Assembly: GCA_002340405.1 (NCBI GenBank)
Contig: DDLZ01000155.1
Span: 3,611-13,874 of the forward strand
Direction of reading: 5' to 3'
DNA length: 10,264 bases
Origin: Bacteroidales bacterium UBA2559
Lineage (GTDB): Bacteria; Bacteroidota; Bacteroidia; Bacteroidales; Bacteroidaceae
Below the pieces are notes generated by a model. That model did no database searches, had not been told where the DNA came from, and worked only from the letters and a program-made list of their open reading frames with translations. The translations under genes were made by a program, and so were the position numbers. Below, in pieces: positions 1 through 7,422 of this stretch (the first letter of the stretch is position 1; each line of letters begins with the position of its first letter).

Positions 1-1
1 C

Positions 2-2128
2 GCTTTCACCGGGTTGCAACAGACGTGTCTTACCGAATGCTTTTAGCTCTGATTCGGGTTTTACCAGACCGCCCTCGGGCGCTGAAACGTAAATCTGAAC
101 GGCCTCTTTGCCTGCAACACTGCCGGTGTTTTTGACCGTTATTGAGGCTTCAAATCCGCCGTTTTTAGCCTTTACCGATGGTTTGCTGTATGCGAATGTG
201 GTGTAGCTCAGACCGTAACCGAAGGGGTAGGAGACCTCGGCTCCTGCCGTATTGAAATAGCGATAACCTACCCATATTCCTTCGGCATAGTTGGTGTAGT
301 CAATGTTTCTGGCACCCCCCGCAGCTGCTCCCGTCGCATTCCTGCCGCCGAATCCTGCGGTCTGACGCGCCTGCTGCCCGGTGTAGGGGAAGTTGGCCGA
401 TGAGGGGATATCAAGATATGACAAGGGGAATGTCATTGACAACTTGCCTGACGGATTTGATTTGCCGACAATGACATCGGCGACAGAATTACCCACCTCC
501 TGTCCGGGAGTCCAAGCCAGCAGGATTGCATCGGGCTGAGCCTTCCATGAGGCAGTCTCTATAACGCCGCCTATGTTGAGTACCACAGCAACCTTTTTGC
601 CTGCCTCGTGGAATGTGTTGCAGACATCGCGAAGCAACGCCCGCTCAATATCGGTAAGGTCAAAATCGTTATCCATACGGCGGTCGTCGCCCTCGCCGGC
701 GTTGCGGCCTATAACCACTATTGCAACGTCATTGCGCTGTGCACATGCCTGTATGGCAGCATGACTTACAGCGACCTCGGGTAACACAGCCTCACCCAGA
801 AGTATGTTGCGCGACTGTCCGGCGCCAAGGGCATTGACGCTGGCTGCATATTCACGGTGTTTTGCATAGAAATCGGCCAGTCTCTCATCGAGTGTGAAAC
901 CGGCTCCCTGCAGACCTTCGCTTATGTTCCTGATGTATGCCTTGTTTACGTTACCCGAACCTGTACCGCCCGCTATGGACTTATAGGCAGTGAGTCCGAA
1001 CAGAGCTACAGTGCCTTTGCCCTCTATGGGGAGCATGTTGTTGTTCTTAAGCAACACCATACCCTCGGCTGCCGCAGTGCGCACCAATTCGGCATGACCT
1101 GCCAGATTGGGCTTGTTGGAGATTTTGTACCCTTTGAACTTGGGGGTCTTCACGATATATTCAAGCATACGCTTCACGTTGCGGTCCAAATCGGCAATAT
1201 CGAGAGATCCGTCGTTTACGGCATTGATAACACGTTCCGTTTCGGAAGTGCTGCCAGGCTCCATCAGGTCGTTACCGGCCTTTACGGCATTGACCGTGCC
1301 GGCCTTGTTGCCCCAGTCGGTCATAACGATACCGTCAAAACCCCATTCGTCACGCAGAATTCCGGTCAGCAGATCATGGCTTTGCTGCGCGTAAGTGCCG
1401 TTAATCTTGTTATATGATGACATCACCGTCCATGGTTTTGCCTCCCGGACAGCAATCTCAAAATTCTTCAGATAGAGCTCCCTCAGCGCCCGCGGATTGA
1501 GACGCGAATCGTTCTCACTGCGGTTTATCTCCTGATTGTTTGCGGCATAATGTTTCAATGAAACGCCAACGTCGTTTTTCTGTATGCCTTTTACGTATGC
1601 AGCCGCTATCTTACCGCTCAGGAGCGGATCTTCACTGAAATATTCAAAGTTACGGCCGCATAGCGGATTCCTATGCAGGTTCATGCCCGGCGCAAGCAGC
1701 ACGTCAACGCCGTACTCGCGAACCTCTTCGCCCATTGTTGCTATGAGTTCTTCTACCAGTGCGGTGTTCCAGGTACAGGCAAGCACCGTACCTACGGGAT
1801 AACCTGTGCAGTAGTAGGTCTGCTCATCACCCCTGCGGATAGGCTCGATGCGAAGTCCGGCAGGACCGTCGGCCAAAACCGTTCTGGGTATTCCCAGTCT
1901 GGCGATAGCCTGTGTGGTACCTGCGGCTCCGGGTACGGTAGTAACATCCGATGCCGTCATTGAGCCGGCATTCATGCTTCCCCATCCGCCGCCGGTGATA
2001 AGTGTCGCTTTCTCTTCAAGTGTCATAGCCTTGAGAACTTCGTCTATATTGTCAGTCCCTAGTCTGGGCTGAGCCAAGACGGTTACCGCTCCGATAACCG
2101 CCAAAATAAATATGGATAATCTCTTCAT
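2..2128 (-). CDS. Secreted GH3 beta-glucosidase-type glycoside hydrolase, 3' end missing
   Basis: The frame is open from an ATG at 2128 down to the left edge, giving 709 residues without a stop, so the gene continues outside the window. Residues 1-19 form a Sec signal peptide ending VLA before Gln20, with no lipobox, so export to the periplasm is expected. The N-terminal GH3 barrel shows ADGPAG (Asp87), RNFEYFSEDP (160-168), the KH pair (Lys192, His193) and the nucleophile motif VMTDWG with Asp271. The second alpha/beta sandwich domain carries GEGDDR; Glu479 aligns with the acid/base position known in Thermotoga-type GH3 enzymes. A Gly/Ala-rich insert lies at about 583-607. A fibronectin III-like C-terminal domain begins near 648 and is cut off. 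By family, it should remove terminal non-reducing beta-linked sugars, most often glucose, from oligosaccharides. The exact substrate (glucoside or xyloside) cannot be read from sequence. It is transcribed divergently from the HAD gene. Confidence 0.95.
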   Translation of the reverse strand, partial: MKRLSIFILAVIGAVTVLAQPRLGTDNIDEVLKAMTLEEKATLITGGGWGSMNAGSMTASDVTTVPGAAGTTQAIARLGIPRTVLADGPAGLRIEPIRRGDEQTYYCTGYPVGTVLACTWNTALVEELIATMGEEVREYGVDVLLAPGMNLHRNPLCGRNFEYFSEDPLLSGKIAAAYVKGIQKNDVGVSLKHYAANNQEINRSENDSRLNPRALRELYLKNFEIAVREAKPWTVMSSYNKINGTYAQQSHDLLTGILRDEWGFDGIVMTDWGNKAGTVNAVKAGNDLMEPGSTSETERVINAVNDGSLDIADLDRNVKRMLEYIVKTPKFKGYKISNKPNLAGHAELVRTAAAEGMVLLKNNNMLPIEGKGTVALFGLTAYKSIAGGTGSGNVNKAYIRNISEGLQGAGFTLDERLADFYAKHREYAASVNALGAGQSRNILLGEAVLPEVAVSHAAIQACAQRNDVAIVVIGRNAGEGDDRRMDNDFDLTDIERALLRDVCNTFHEAGKKVAVVLNIGGVIETASWKAQPDAILLAWTPGQEVGNSVADVIVGKSNPSGKLSMTFPLSYLDIPSSANFPYTGQQARQTAGFGGRNATGAAAGGARNIDYTNYAEGIWVGYRYFNTAGAEVSYPFGYGLSYTTFAYSKPSVKAKNGGFEASITVKNTGSVAGKEAVQIYVSAPEGGLVKPESELKAFGKTRLLQPGES

Positions 2129-2163
2129 TTGGATAATATTTAAATATTTGATTACTAATAATG

Positions 2164-2171
2164 CAAATTTA
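2164..2171 (-). promoter_or_regulatory. Putative Bacteroidetes -7 promoter element for the GH3 gene
   Basis: On the minus strand this reads TAAATTTG, a full match to the Bacteroidetes -7 consensus TAnnTTTG, 35 bp before the GH3 start. A TTTG at the usual -33 distance is not evident (TATG is at about 19 bp; the nearest TTTG is only 11 bp away), so the assignment rests mainly on the -7 match and its position in a divergent gap. Confidence 0.45.
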
Positions 2172-2220
2172 ACGTTCTTTACCAAACAATCATAAAAACC
2201 GGTGAAAATTATTCTTCGGA

Positions 2221-2250
2221 TTTCAATATCGGGAATCTGTTGTAACTTTG
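2221..2250 (+). promoter_or_regulatory. Putative Bacteroidetes promoter for the HAD phosphatase gene
   Basis: TAACTTTG at 2243-2250 matches the -7 consensus TAnnTTTG. TTTC at 2221-2224 sits 18 bp upstream and resembles the -33 TTTG box. The start codon at 2274 is 23 bp past the -7 element, leaving a short leader. The PEGA gene downstream may share this promoter, as I see no clear one of its own. Confidence 0.55.
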
Positions 2251-2273
2251 CTCCAAACATATTGTAACTCTAA

Positions 2274-2870
2274 ATGATAAAAACGATTGTATTTGATTTC
2301 GGCAATGTGCTGATTGATTGGAGTCCCTATTATCTCTATTCACCCTATTTCCGCAATGAAGAGACCTGCCGTTACTTTGTAGAGAATGTTATAGACCGGA
2401 AGTGGTTCACTCAAATAGACAAGGGCAGGCCGATGGATGTGTGTACGGCCGAACTCATAGATGCTTATCCTGAGTATGCCCAGCCCATTAGCTTTTTCCG
2501 CGACCGCTGGTTTGAGATGTGTCATGGCCAGATTGAAGGGATGCAGGAGCTTGTAGAAGAGCTGAAAGGGAGAGGGTATGGAATTTACGGCCTTAGCAAC
2601 TGGCCTGCCGAAACTTTCCCCGGAGCTCTGGAACGTTTCCCCGTACTGGGACTCATGGAAGGATACGTAGTTTCCAGTTATGTCAATCTTGTAAAACCCG
2701 ATATAGCCATCTACAAATTGCTTATAGAGAGGTTCGGATTGAACCCTTCCGAGTCTCTTTTCATAGATGACCGCGAAGAAAATGTGGAAGGCGCCCGGAA
2801 GGCAGGCATGAAAGGCCTGAAATTTGAAGGAATAGAAGCCTTAAAAAAATCACTCAAAACCATTTTATAA
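2274..2870 (+). CDS. HAD superfamily (subclass IA) phosphatase, YihX-like
   Basis: A 198-residue cytoplasmic HAD hydrolase without signal peptide. Motif I is DFGNVLID with the nucleophile Asp8. The second motif I Asp is replaced by Gly10, giving a DxGN form that is also found in E. coli YihX, a glucose-1-phosphate phosphatase. The helical cap spans about 17-95. Motif II is GLSNWP with Ser108, motif III is Lys141 in LVKPD, and motif IV is Asp165-Asp166 in FIDDREEN. All catalytic positions are therefore present and the protein looks complete. By family it removes phosphate from a small phosphorylated metabolite; a sugar phosphate is plausible, but the substrate is not determined by sequence. 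The gene lies 53 bp before the PEGA gene on the same strand and diverges from the GH3 gene. The start at 2274 puts motif I at the usual distance from the N-terminus. Confidence 0.9.
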   Translation: MIKTIVFDFGNVLIDWSPYYLYSPYFRNEETCRYFVENVIDRKWFTQIDKGRPMDVCTAELIDAYPEYAQPISFFRDRWFEMCHGQIEGMQELVEELKGRGYGIYGLSNWPAETFPGALERFPVLGLMEGYVVSSYVNLVKPDIAIYKLLIERFGLNPSESLFIDDREENVEGARKAGMKGLKFEGIEALKKSLKTIL

Positions 2871-2923
2871 TAGGACTGAATCGCCTTAAACCTTAGCCGT
2901 TTTGTTCAGTCAAATAGTAGAGT

Positions 2924-3742
2924 ATGAAAAAAAGTGCGACTGTAAGTCTATTGCTGACCCTTTTATTAATGGTTTGCGTTAATATTAAGGCGCAGGATTC
3001 CGATTTTTTTAGCGTAGAATCATCGGGATATCAAGATCTGGACGTTGGACTGCCGGCATATAATGAAAGAACCATAGGTCAACCGGGAGCTGCTATAAAC
3101 ATTGGAATGCCGGAATCGGGTTACGGTTCGCTCTATTTGGAATCGGACCCTCCCGGAGCCAATGTCTTTATTGATGATATTCTGCAAGGAGTCACCCCGT
3201 TGCTCATAACCGATGTACTCGACGGCGTATATAGCATCCGTTTCGAAAAGGAGGGCTATCTGAACCACTATAACACTGTCGAGGTAGCCGCAAAACTTAC
3301 GGCAAAAGTCACTGCAAATATGCTGCCCCGCGAAAAGACATGGTTCATGCCCGACGAACTCTACACCACACTCATATACGAATACAGCGCTATAAACAAC
3401 AACAATTGGGCTGTGGGCAACTCATGGGGCGTTTTTTTTAAGAATTTTAATCTGGAACAGACCATCACTGTCCATATCGGCATGCGAAATTCAATCGGAT
3501 TCGAAGGCGCTTTCGGTTACGGCTTCATAATTGCCGACCGTTTCAGACTTACTCCGCAGATAGCTTATTCCGGTATCAACATCAACGATATCAGGAACGA
3601 CAAGGACTATTGGATCGGCTATCTCAGGGGCGCCCTGAATCTTAAGGCAGCCATAACGGAGCAGTATGCCCTCTACGGTTCCATCATATATGACAAAAGC
3701 GGCCCCGGATTCAGGATCGGAGCCCTTTTCTATGTCAATTGA
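2924..3742 (+). CDS. Exported PEGA-domain protein with possible C-terminal outer-membrane beta-barrel
   Basis: A 272-residue protein beginning with a Sec signal peptide (MKK, then a Leu-rich core), probably cleaved after Ala23 in IKA-Q. Cys18 is not in a good lipobox, so it is probably not a lipoprotein. Residues about 68-134 form a PEGA domain: the SDPPGANVFIDD segment, the GVTPLLI turn and a closing EKEGYLNH strand are typical. PEGA domains are small beta folds found in surface and cell-wall-associated proteins. From about 140 to the end there are alternating hydrophobic/polar stretches rich in Tyr, Phe and Gly with Asp/Asn turns, consistent with a small beta-barrel resembling outer-membrane proteins; this part is inference. 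The role is unknown. The 53-bp gap from the HAD gene allows cotranscription. I see no obvious terminator after it. Confidence 0.8.
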   Translation: MKKSATVSLLLTLLLMVCVNIKAQDSDFFSVESSGYQDLDVGLPAYNERTIGQPGAAINIGMPESGYGSLYLESDPPGANVFIDDILQGVTPLLITDVLDGVYSIRFEKEGYLNHYNTVEVAAKLTAKVTANMLPREKTWFMPDELYTTLIYEYSAINNNNWAVGNSWGVFFKNFNLEQTITVHIGMRNSIGFEGAFGYGFIIADRFRLTPQIAYSGININDIRNDKDYWIGYLRGALNLKAAITEQYALYGSIIYDKSGPGFRIGALFYVN

Positions 3743-3798
3743 TCCTACTGTTTGCTCTCTTTTAACCGCTAACTAACTTTAATAGTCAGCTTCATTTC

Positions 3799-3854
3799 GG
3801 TTACTAATTTTCGGTTATTACTATTTGGTAACCACGTTACGGTAACAGTATTTC
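3799..3854. repeat. Four degenerate 14-bp units in phase
   Basis: The intergenic gap between two convergent stop codons contains GGTTACT at 3799, GGTTATT at 3813, GGTAACC at 3827 and GGTAACA at 3841. The spacing is exactly 14 bp. Units 1 and 2 agree at about 10 of 14 positions; only the GGTWAY head is shared by all four. Within unit 3, GTAAC-CAC-GTTAC can form a 5-bp stem with a 3-nt loop. No T-tract follows directly, so it is not a standard intrinsic terminator. Confidence 0.5.
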
Positions 3855-3866
3855 AATTATCACATA

Positions 3867-6188
3867 TCAATCTCTGCTTATATAGTGCAGATAGGCCAGC
3901 AGCGCCATTTTGCCGCGCATTGTTTCGCGGGGCGTAAATTCACTGTTCACCCACAAGTAACGCTGGTTGAAGAACGACTCCTGATGCGGCCATCCGCCGT
4001 TGTTCCAATCCGGATAACAGCGGGCAAGTAGGATGCGGGCATCGCCTCCGTCGCCGCGTGACCAGGTTTCGGTGCCGTTGAACGGGGTTTGTCCGGGATG
4101 TGAGCCGGGAATGCCATCATTCCGTCCAGTGGTGTAGCAGTCCACGATATGCCGCTCTCCGAGTCCGGTCATCTCGACAGTATTGGAGGGATTGCGGCCA
4201 AGTCCCCAATCGGCTTCAATATGCATGGCACGCTCCAACTGCTGTCTGCGGGGAGTATCGGTTGCAATGTAATGGGCCATCATCACTAGTTGCAGGTTTT
4301 GCGATACCTGCCAGCGGCTGTCATTGGCGCTGCGGCGTGAAGGGCGCGTCTCTATCAGATTGACATTGTTTGCATCGGCCTGGGCATTGACGGCAGCCTT
4401 GATGTTGGCGTAGAGTTCCGGATAGTGACGTTCGTGCGGACATACCAGATAGGCGGCTGTACCCCATATCTGATAGTAGCGGGCGGCTCCTTTGTCGAAT
4501 ATCTTCGATGTAGGCTCCGTGACACGGCTTTCGGCAGCCATTATATCCTCCCAATTGCGTTCTCCCGTAATGTTATAGAGGTATGCGGCAGCCAGATGGC
4601 GGAAATCACGGCCGCGCATGCTTGCGCTGCCTATATCCTGAGTGTCGTCAAGCTGTCGGTTCTCCTGCTTTTCCGCAAAACGGAACGCCTTGACGGCCTC
4701 ATCGCGGTAATATGCCGACAGGCTGTCATTGTCAGCCAGATGGAATGCGTATGATATGACGGCGCAATTGGCAGCGTTTGCCCATGCTGCCATTGTGGTA
4801 CAACCTGCCTGGAACATAATGGTCCACTCTCTGGAGGGGTTGGTAACACCCTGTGAATAAGCCTCTCCGTCACGTATGCTCAGGAAAAAATCCACCTCGT
4901 TGCGGGCCTCGTCAATAAGGTCGGGGATCCCGTTTCCGCTCTCCCTTATACCGAGATCATCGTCGTCCAGTTTGCCGCCTGAAAGTATGAAGGGGAGCAA
5001 CTGGTCATAAATGTTCCCTACATGAGCCAGATGGCGGTCCCAGTCAAAGGCATCGGAGTGGCCGCCTTTGACTTCGGTATTGACCGGATTGCCGGGAAGA
5101 CGGTGATTCCAGAAGTGCGAACTCAGGGCCGGTTTGAAATGAGGCTCGTCCCATACGTCACCGCCTATGCGGCGCCAGTCGGGGTGCCAGGGATGGAGAT
5201 CGGTCTTGTAAACGGTGAATCCAACAGGGTCAACTTCGGGTATGAAACGCGGCTGACGCGGTATGGGAACCACGCGGGGCGTATCGACAGGCTCGCCCAG
5301 ACGCATATAGTAGTAGCCCCGCAGAGAGTAGCGGTAAGGCTGGAAATAGACGTTGTTGTCAATGTCAAAATCCATACTGCAGCCGACATCCTCAACCACA
5401 AGGCGGTAGCGACCCGATTTGTTGCCCTTGAAATCAATGTTCCAGACATCCGAACCGGTCATATTCCTGCGGTTTGCCTCGTTGCCCGATTCCGAAGCCG
5501 ATTTCCAGAATCTGACGGTTCCAACCTTCTCTTTCTTGCCGGTGGCAACATTATAGAGATAGACTCTGTTGCCTTCGAACGGTTTGTAATCACGCTGTCC
5601 GCCATCGCCCAGCCATAGATAGAGATCGGCCGCTTTGAGCTGCTCCTTAAGGGTATAGCCCAAAATATTCACATGGATGGCTTCGGATTGTGACTCCCAT
5701 ATATCGAACTTAACGCCCGAACTCATTATATCCGATGTCAGGCCGGCGGGAAATTCTACCGTATAGCTGCAACCCTGCTTCATGGATCGGGGCAGTTGCA
5801 GAAATATCCAGTGATCCAACTCGCTGGTAAGCGTATGGTCGGTATTCATGGGTTTGGACTTCCGATAGGCGGCAAGGGCGGACTGTTTGCCGTATGACCT
5901 GTCGTCCGATGAACTGATGGTCCAACCGGCGGCAGTGCAGGCAATCTCGGGGTCCAGACGCCGGCCGAATACGATTAATGTGTCATCGCCCTCGGCAAAC
6001 GAATGGCCTAGATATGCACTGGGGCCTGTGCCGTCATCGCGATAACGTACCTCGCCATCCCGGAAATGTAACATCAGATAATCCTTGTCGATGATTTTCA
6101 ATTCGATGAATTTTGTTGCTCCCATATTGGTTGGGAACAGAATTGCAACTGAGAACAGTACTGTGAGGAGCAGATTTCTTCTTTTCAT
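3867..6188 (-). CDS. Secreted glycoside hydrolase family 9 protein with N-terminal Ig-like domain
   Basis: A complete 773-residue protein. Residues 1-24 are a Sec signal peptide ending NMGA. Residues about 25-165 form a beta-rich N-terminal region of unrecognised family. Residues about 170-280 match the cellulase N-terminal Ig-like (CelD_N) fold: VNILGY at the start, SGRYRLVVEDVG, then DNNVYFQPYRYSLRGYYYMRLG leading into the catalytic domain. The (alpha/alpha)6 GH9 domain then runs to the end. It contains GHSDAFDWD with Asp379 and Asp382 at the catalytic-base pair (usual motif DAGD), GNGIPDLIDEA (418-428), DWGLGRNPS (660-668) and WVNSEF with Glu750 as the likely general acid. GH9 enzymes are inverting and mostly cut beta-1,4-glucans or related beta-glucans, some releasing single sugars. 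Phe381 in place of Gly and an unusual 300-345 linker suggest a divergent specificity. The gene is convergent with the PEGA gene and divergent from guaA. Confidence 0.88.
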   Translation of the reverse strand: MKRRNLLLTVLFSVAILFPTNMGATKFIELKIIDKDYLMLHFRDGEVRYRDDGTGPSAYLGHSFAEGDDTLIVFGRRLDPEIACTAAGWTISSSDDRSYGKQSALAAYRKSKPMNTDHTLTSELDHWIFLQLPRSMKQGCSYTVEFPAGLTSDIMSSGVKFDIWESQSEAIHVNILGYTLKEQLKAADLYLWLGDGGQRDYKPFEGNRVYLYNVATGKKEKVGTVRFWKSASESGNEANRRNMTGSDVWNIDFKGNKSGRYRLVVEDVGCSMDFDIDNNVYFQPYRYSLRGYYYMRLGEPVDTPRVVPIPRQPRFIPEVDPVGFTVYKTDLHPWHPDWRRIGGDVWDEPHFKPALSSHFWNHRLPGNPVNTEVKGGHSDAFDWDRHLAHVGNIYDQLLPFILSGGKLDDDDLGIRESGNGIPDLIDEARNEVDFFLSIRDGEAYSQGVTNPSREWTIMFQAGCTTMAAWANAANCAVISYAFHLADNDSLSAYYRDEAVKAFRFAEKQENRQLDDTQDIGSASMRGRDFRHLAAAYLYNITGERNWEDIMAAESRVTEPTSKIFDKGAARYYQIWGTAAYLVCPHERHYPELYANIKAAVNAQADANNVNLIETRPSRRSANDSRWQVSQNLQLVMMAHYIATDTPRRQQLERAMHIEADWGLGRNPSNTVEMTGLGERHIVDCYTTGRNDGIPGSHPGQTPFNGTETWSRGDGGDARILLARCYPDWNNGGWPHQESFFNQRYLWVNSEFTPRETMRGKMALLAYLHYISRD

Positions 6189-6215
6189 AATAAAATTGGC
6201 CGGTTTAGGTTTTTA

Positions 6216-6223
6216 CAAAAATA
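6216..6223 (-). promoter_or_regulatory. Putative -7 promoter element for the GH9 gene
   Basis: The minus strand reads TATTTTTG, matching TAnnTTTG, 27 bp before the GH9 start codon. No convincing TTTG box lies at the expected -33 distance, so this is a weak call based on one element. Confidence 0.35.
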
Positions 6224-6264
6224 ACAAATCATCGGATTAACCGCCCTTAGGATGTCAAATTAAT

Positions 6265-6294
6265 CTTGATTTACATGCAAAATCACTATTTTTG
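6265..6294 (+). promoter_or_regulatory. Putative Bacteroidetes promoter for guaA
   Basis: TATTTTTG at 6287-6294 matches the -7 consensus. CTTG at 6265-6268 sits 18 bp upstream, the same spacing as at the HAD promoter. The predicted transcript start near 6301 leaves a leader of about 27 nt before the ATG at 6328, which fits use of that first start codon. I see no guanine or other purine riboswitch in the short leader. Confidence 0.55.
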
Positions 6295-6327
6295 CATTCT
6301 GATTATCAATTTCAAATATAGGTAAAT

Positions 6328-7311
6328 ATGACTTCAGGCAATATACGTCCTACAGATATGGAGCGCATAACAACTCCGGCCCTAGCTAAGAAATTTATCG
6401 ACAGACAGATTGGTGAGCTGCGTGCTCAAATCGGAGATAAAAAAGTCCTTCTAGCCCTTTCGGGAGGGGTGGACTCATCGGTTGTGGCGGCGCTTCTCAT
6501 CAAGGCTGTAGGCAAACAACTGGTATCGGTCCATGTCAATCACGGACTTATGCGCAAAGGTGAGCCGGAGCAGGTGGTGAGCCTGTTTCGAGATGAACTT
6601 GACGCCAATCTGGTTTACGTCGATGCAACCGACCGGTTCCTTGACAAACTGGCCGGTGTAGCCGACCCTGAGCGGAAGCGCAAGATAATAGGTTCCGAAT
6701 TTATCCGCGTCTTTGAGGAGGAGGCCCGCAAACAGGAAGGGATAAAATTCTTGGCACAGGGTACCATATATCCCGATATTGTAGAGTCCGGTCCTGTAAA
6801 ATCCCATCATAATGTCAGCGGTCTGCCCGATGATCTGCAGTTTGAACTTGTAGAGCCTATCAAACTGCTCTATAAGGATGAGGTACGCGTGGTAGGTAAA
6901 GAGTTGGGTCTTCCTGACAATATGGTTAACCGGCAACCTTTTCCGGGTCCCGGATTGGGGGTGCGCTGTACAGGTGCCATTACACGCGACCGTTTGGAGG
7001 CTCTGCGTGAGTCCGATGCAATCCTGCGTGAAGAGTTTGCCAAAAACGGACTGGAGGGTAAGGTGTGGCAGTATTTTACCGTAGTGCCCGATTTCAAGTC
7101 AACCGGCGTGAAAGACGATAAGCGCAGTTGGGAGTGGCCGGTAATTATCCGTGCGGTAAACTCGCGTGACGCTATGACCGCCGCCATCGAAGAGATCCCC
7201 TACGACCTTCTGCACCATATTACCCGTCGCATCGTAACTGAGGTTCCCGGCGTAAACCGCGTACTCTACGACCTTACTCCAAAACCGACCGGCACAATCG
7301 AATGGGAGTAA
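6328..7311 (+). CDS. guaA: GMP synthase ATP-pyrophosphatase subunit (no glutaminase domain)
   Basis: This 327-residue protein corresponds to the C-terminal two thirds of GMP synthase, which activates XMP with ATP and aminates it to GMP in the last step of guanine nucleotide synthesis. The N-type ATP-pyrophosphatase domain has the PP-loop LSGGVDSS (44-51), then ERKRKIIG (115-122), GTIYPDIVES (145-154) and KSHHNV (158-163). The dimerisation domain has RQPFPGPGLGVR (202-213), the STGVKDD segment (258-264) and the conserved C-terminus TIEWE. The class I glutamine amidotransferase domain of about 200 residues found in the usual bacterial enzyme of about 510 residues is absent, and only about 20 residues precede the first helix. 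The loop before KSHHNV is also shorter than in E. coli or Bacillus GuaA. It thus resembles the split GuaAb type known in archaea. Ammonia must come from a separate glutaminase subunit, not in this window, or from free ammonium. An alternative start is Met11 at 6358. Confidence 0.93.
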   Translation: MTSGNIRPTDMERITTPALAKKFIDRQIGELRAQIGDKKVLLALSGGVDSSVVAALLIKAVGKQLVSVHVNHGLMRKGEPEQVVSLFRDELDANLVYVDATDRFLDKLAGVADPERKRKIIGSEFIRVFEEEARKQEGIKFLAQGTIYPDIVESGPVKSHHNVSGLPDDLQFELVEPIKLLYKDEVRVVGKELGLPDNMVNRQPFPGPGLGVRCTGAITRDRLEALRESDAILREEFAKNGLEGKVWQYFTVVPDFKSTGVKDDKRSWEWPVIIRAVNSRDAMTAAIEEIPYDLLHHITRRIVTEVPGVNRVLYDLTPKPTGTIEWE

Positions 7312-7336
7312 TAAATACTCATTTTATGGTATAGAT

Positions 7337-7413
7337 AAGCTAAACCGAAATATTTAATTTTGCAGTTGACAAGCTAACTTGTAATAAATGATTTTAGTTA
7401 AGCAAAACCGGAA
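7337..7413 (+). repeat. Loose direct repeats in the feoAB leader
   Basis: Three AAGC-led segments occur in the 129-bp gap before feoAB: AAGCTAAACCGAAA at 7337-7350, AAGCTAACTTGTAA at 7371-7384 and AAGCAAAACCGGAA at 7400-7413. The first and third are the closest pair. TAACT at 7375-7379 and AGTTA at 7396-7400 also form a short inverted pair. They could be regulator binding sites for iron control, but they do not match a classical Fur box, and AT-rich chance similarity is possible. Confidence 0.25.
7355..7362 (+). promoter_or_regulatory. Putative -7 promoter element for feoAB
   Basis: TAATTTTG matches TAnnTTTG, 78 bp upstream of the feoAB start. The expected -33 position has no TTTG. If correct, the transcript carries a leader of about 70 nt that includes the hairpin at 7406-7422. 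Confidence 0.4.
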
Positions 7414-7422
7414 GAGCCGGTT
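7406..7422 (+). other. Perfect 6-bp hairpin just before the feoAB start
   Basis: AACCGG at 7406-7411 pairs with CCGGTT at 7417-7422 around the 5-nt loop AAGAG. The structure ends 18 nt before the ATG at 7441, close enough to affect ribosome access. No T-tract follows, so it is not an intrinsic terminator. Its function is unproven. Confidence 0.4.

Noticed and set aside
857..1417. Long plus-strand open frame of 186 codons
   Set aside because: It is antisense to the GH3 gene, whose frame carries all catalytic motifs; the translated product shows no family features.
2274..2870. HAD protein as an inactive enzyme because motif I lacks the second Asp
   Set aside because: The DxGN form is also found in active YihX-type phosphatases, and motifs II to IV are intact.
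5022..5618. Plus-strand open frame of 198 codons
   Set aside because: It lies opposite the GH9 gene, including its catalytic Asp motif, and reads as a complement shadow of that gene.
6328..7311. guaA as a pseudogene truncated at its 5' end
   Set aside because: A good -7/-33 promoter pair lies directly upstream, the first Met fits the short leader, and there is no glutaminase-like coding remnant in the 139-bp gap.
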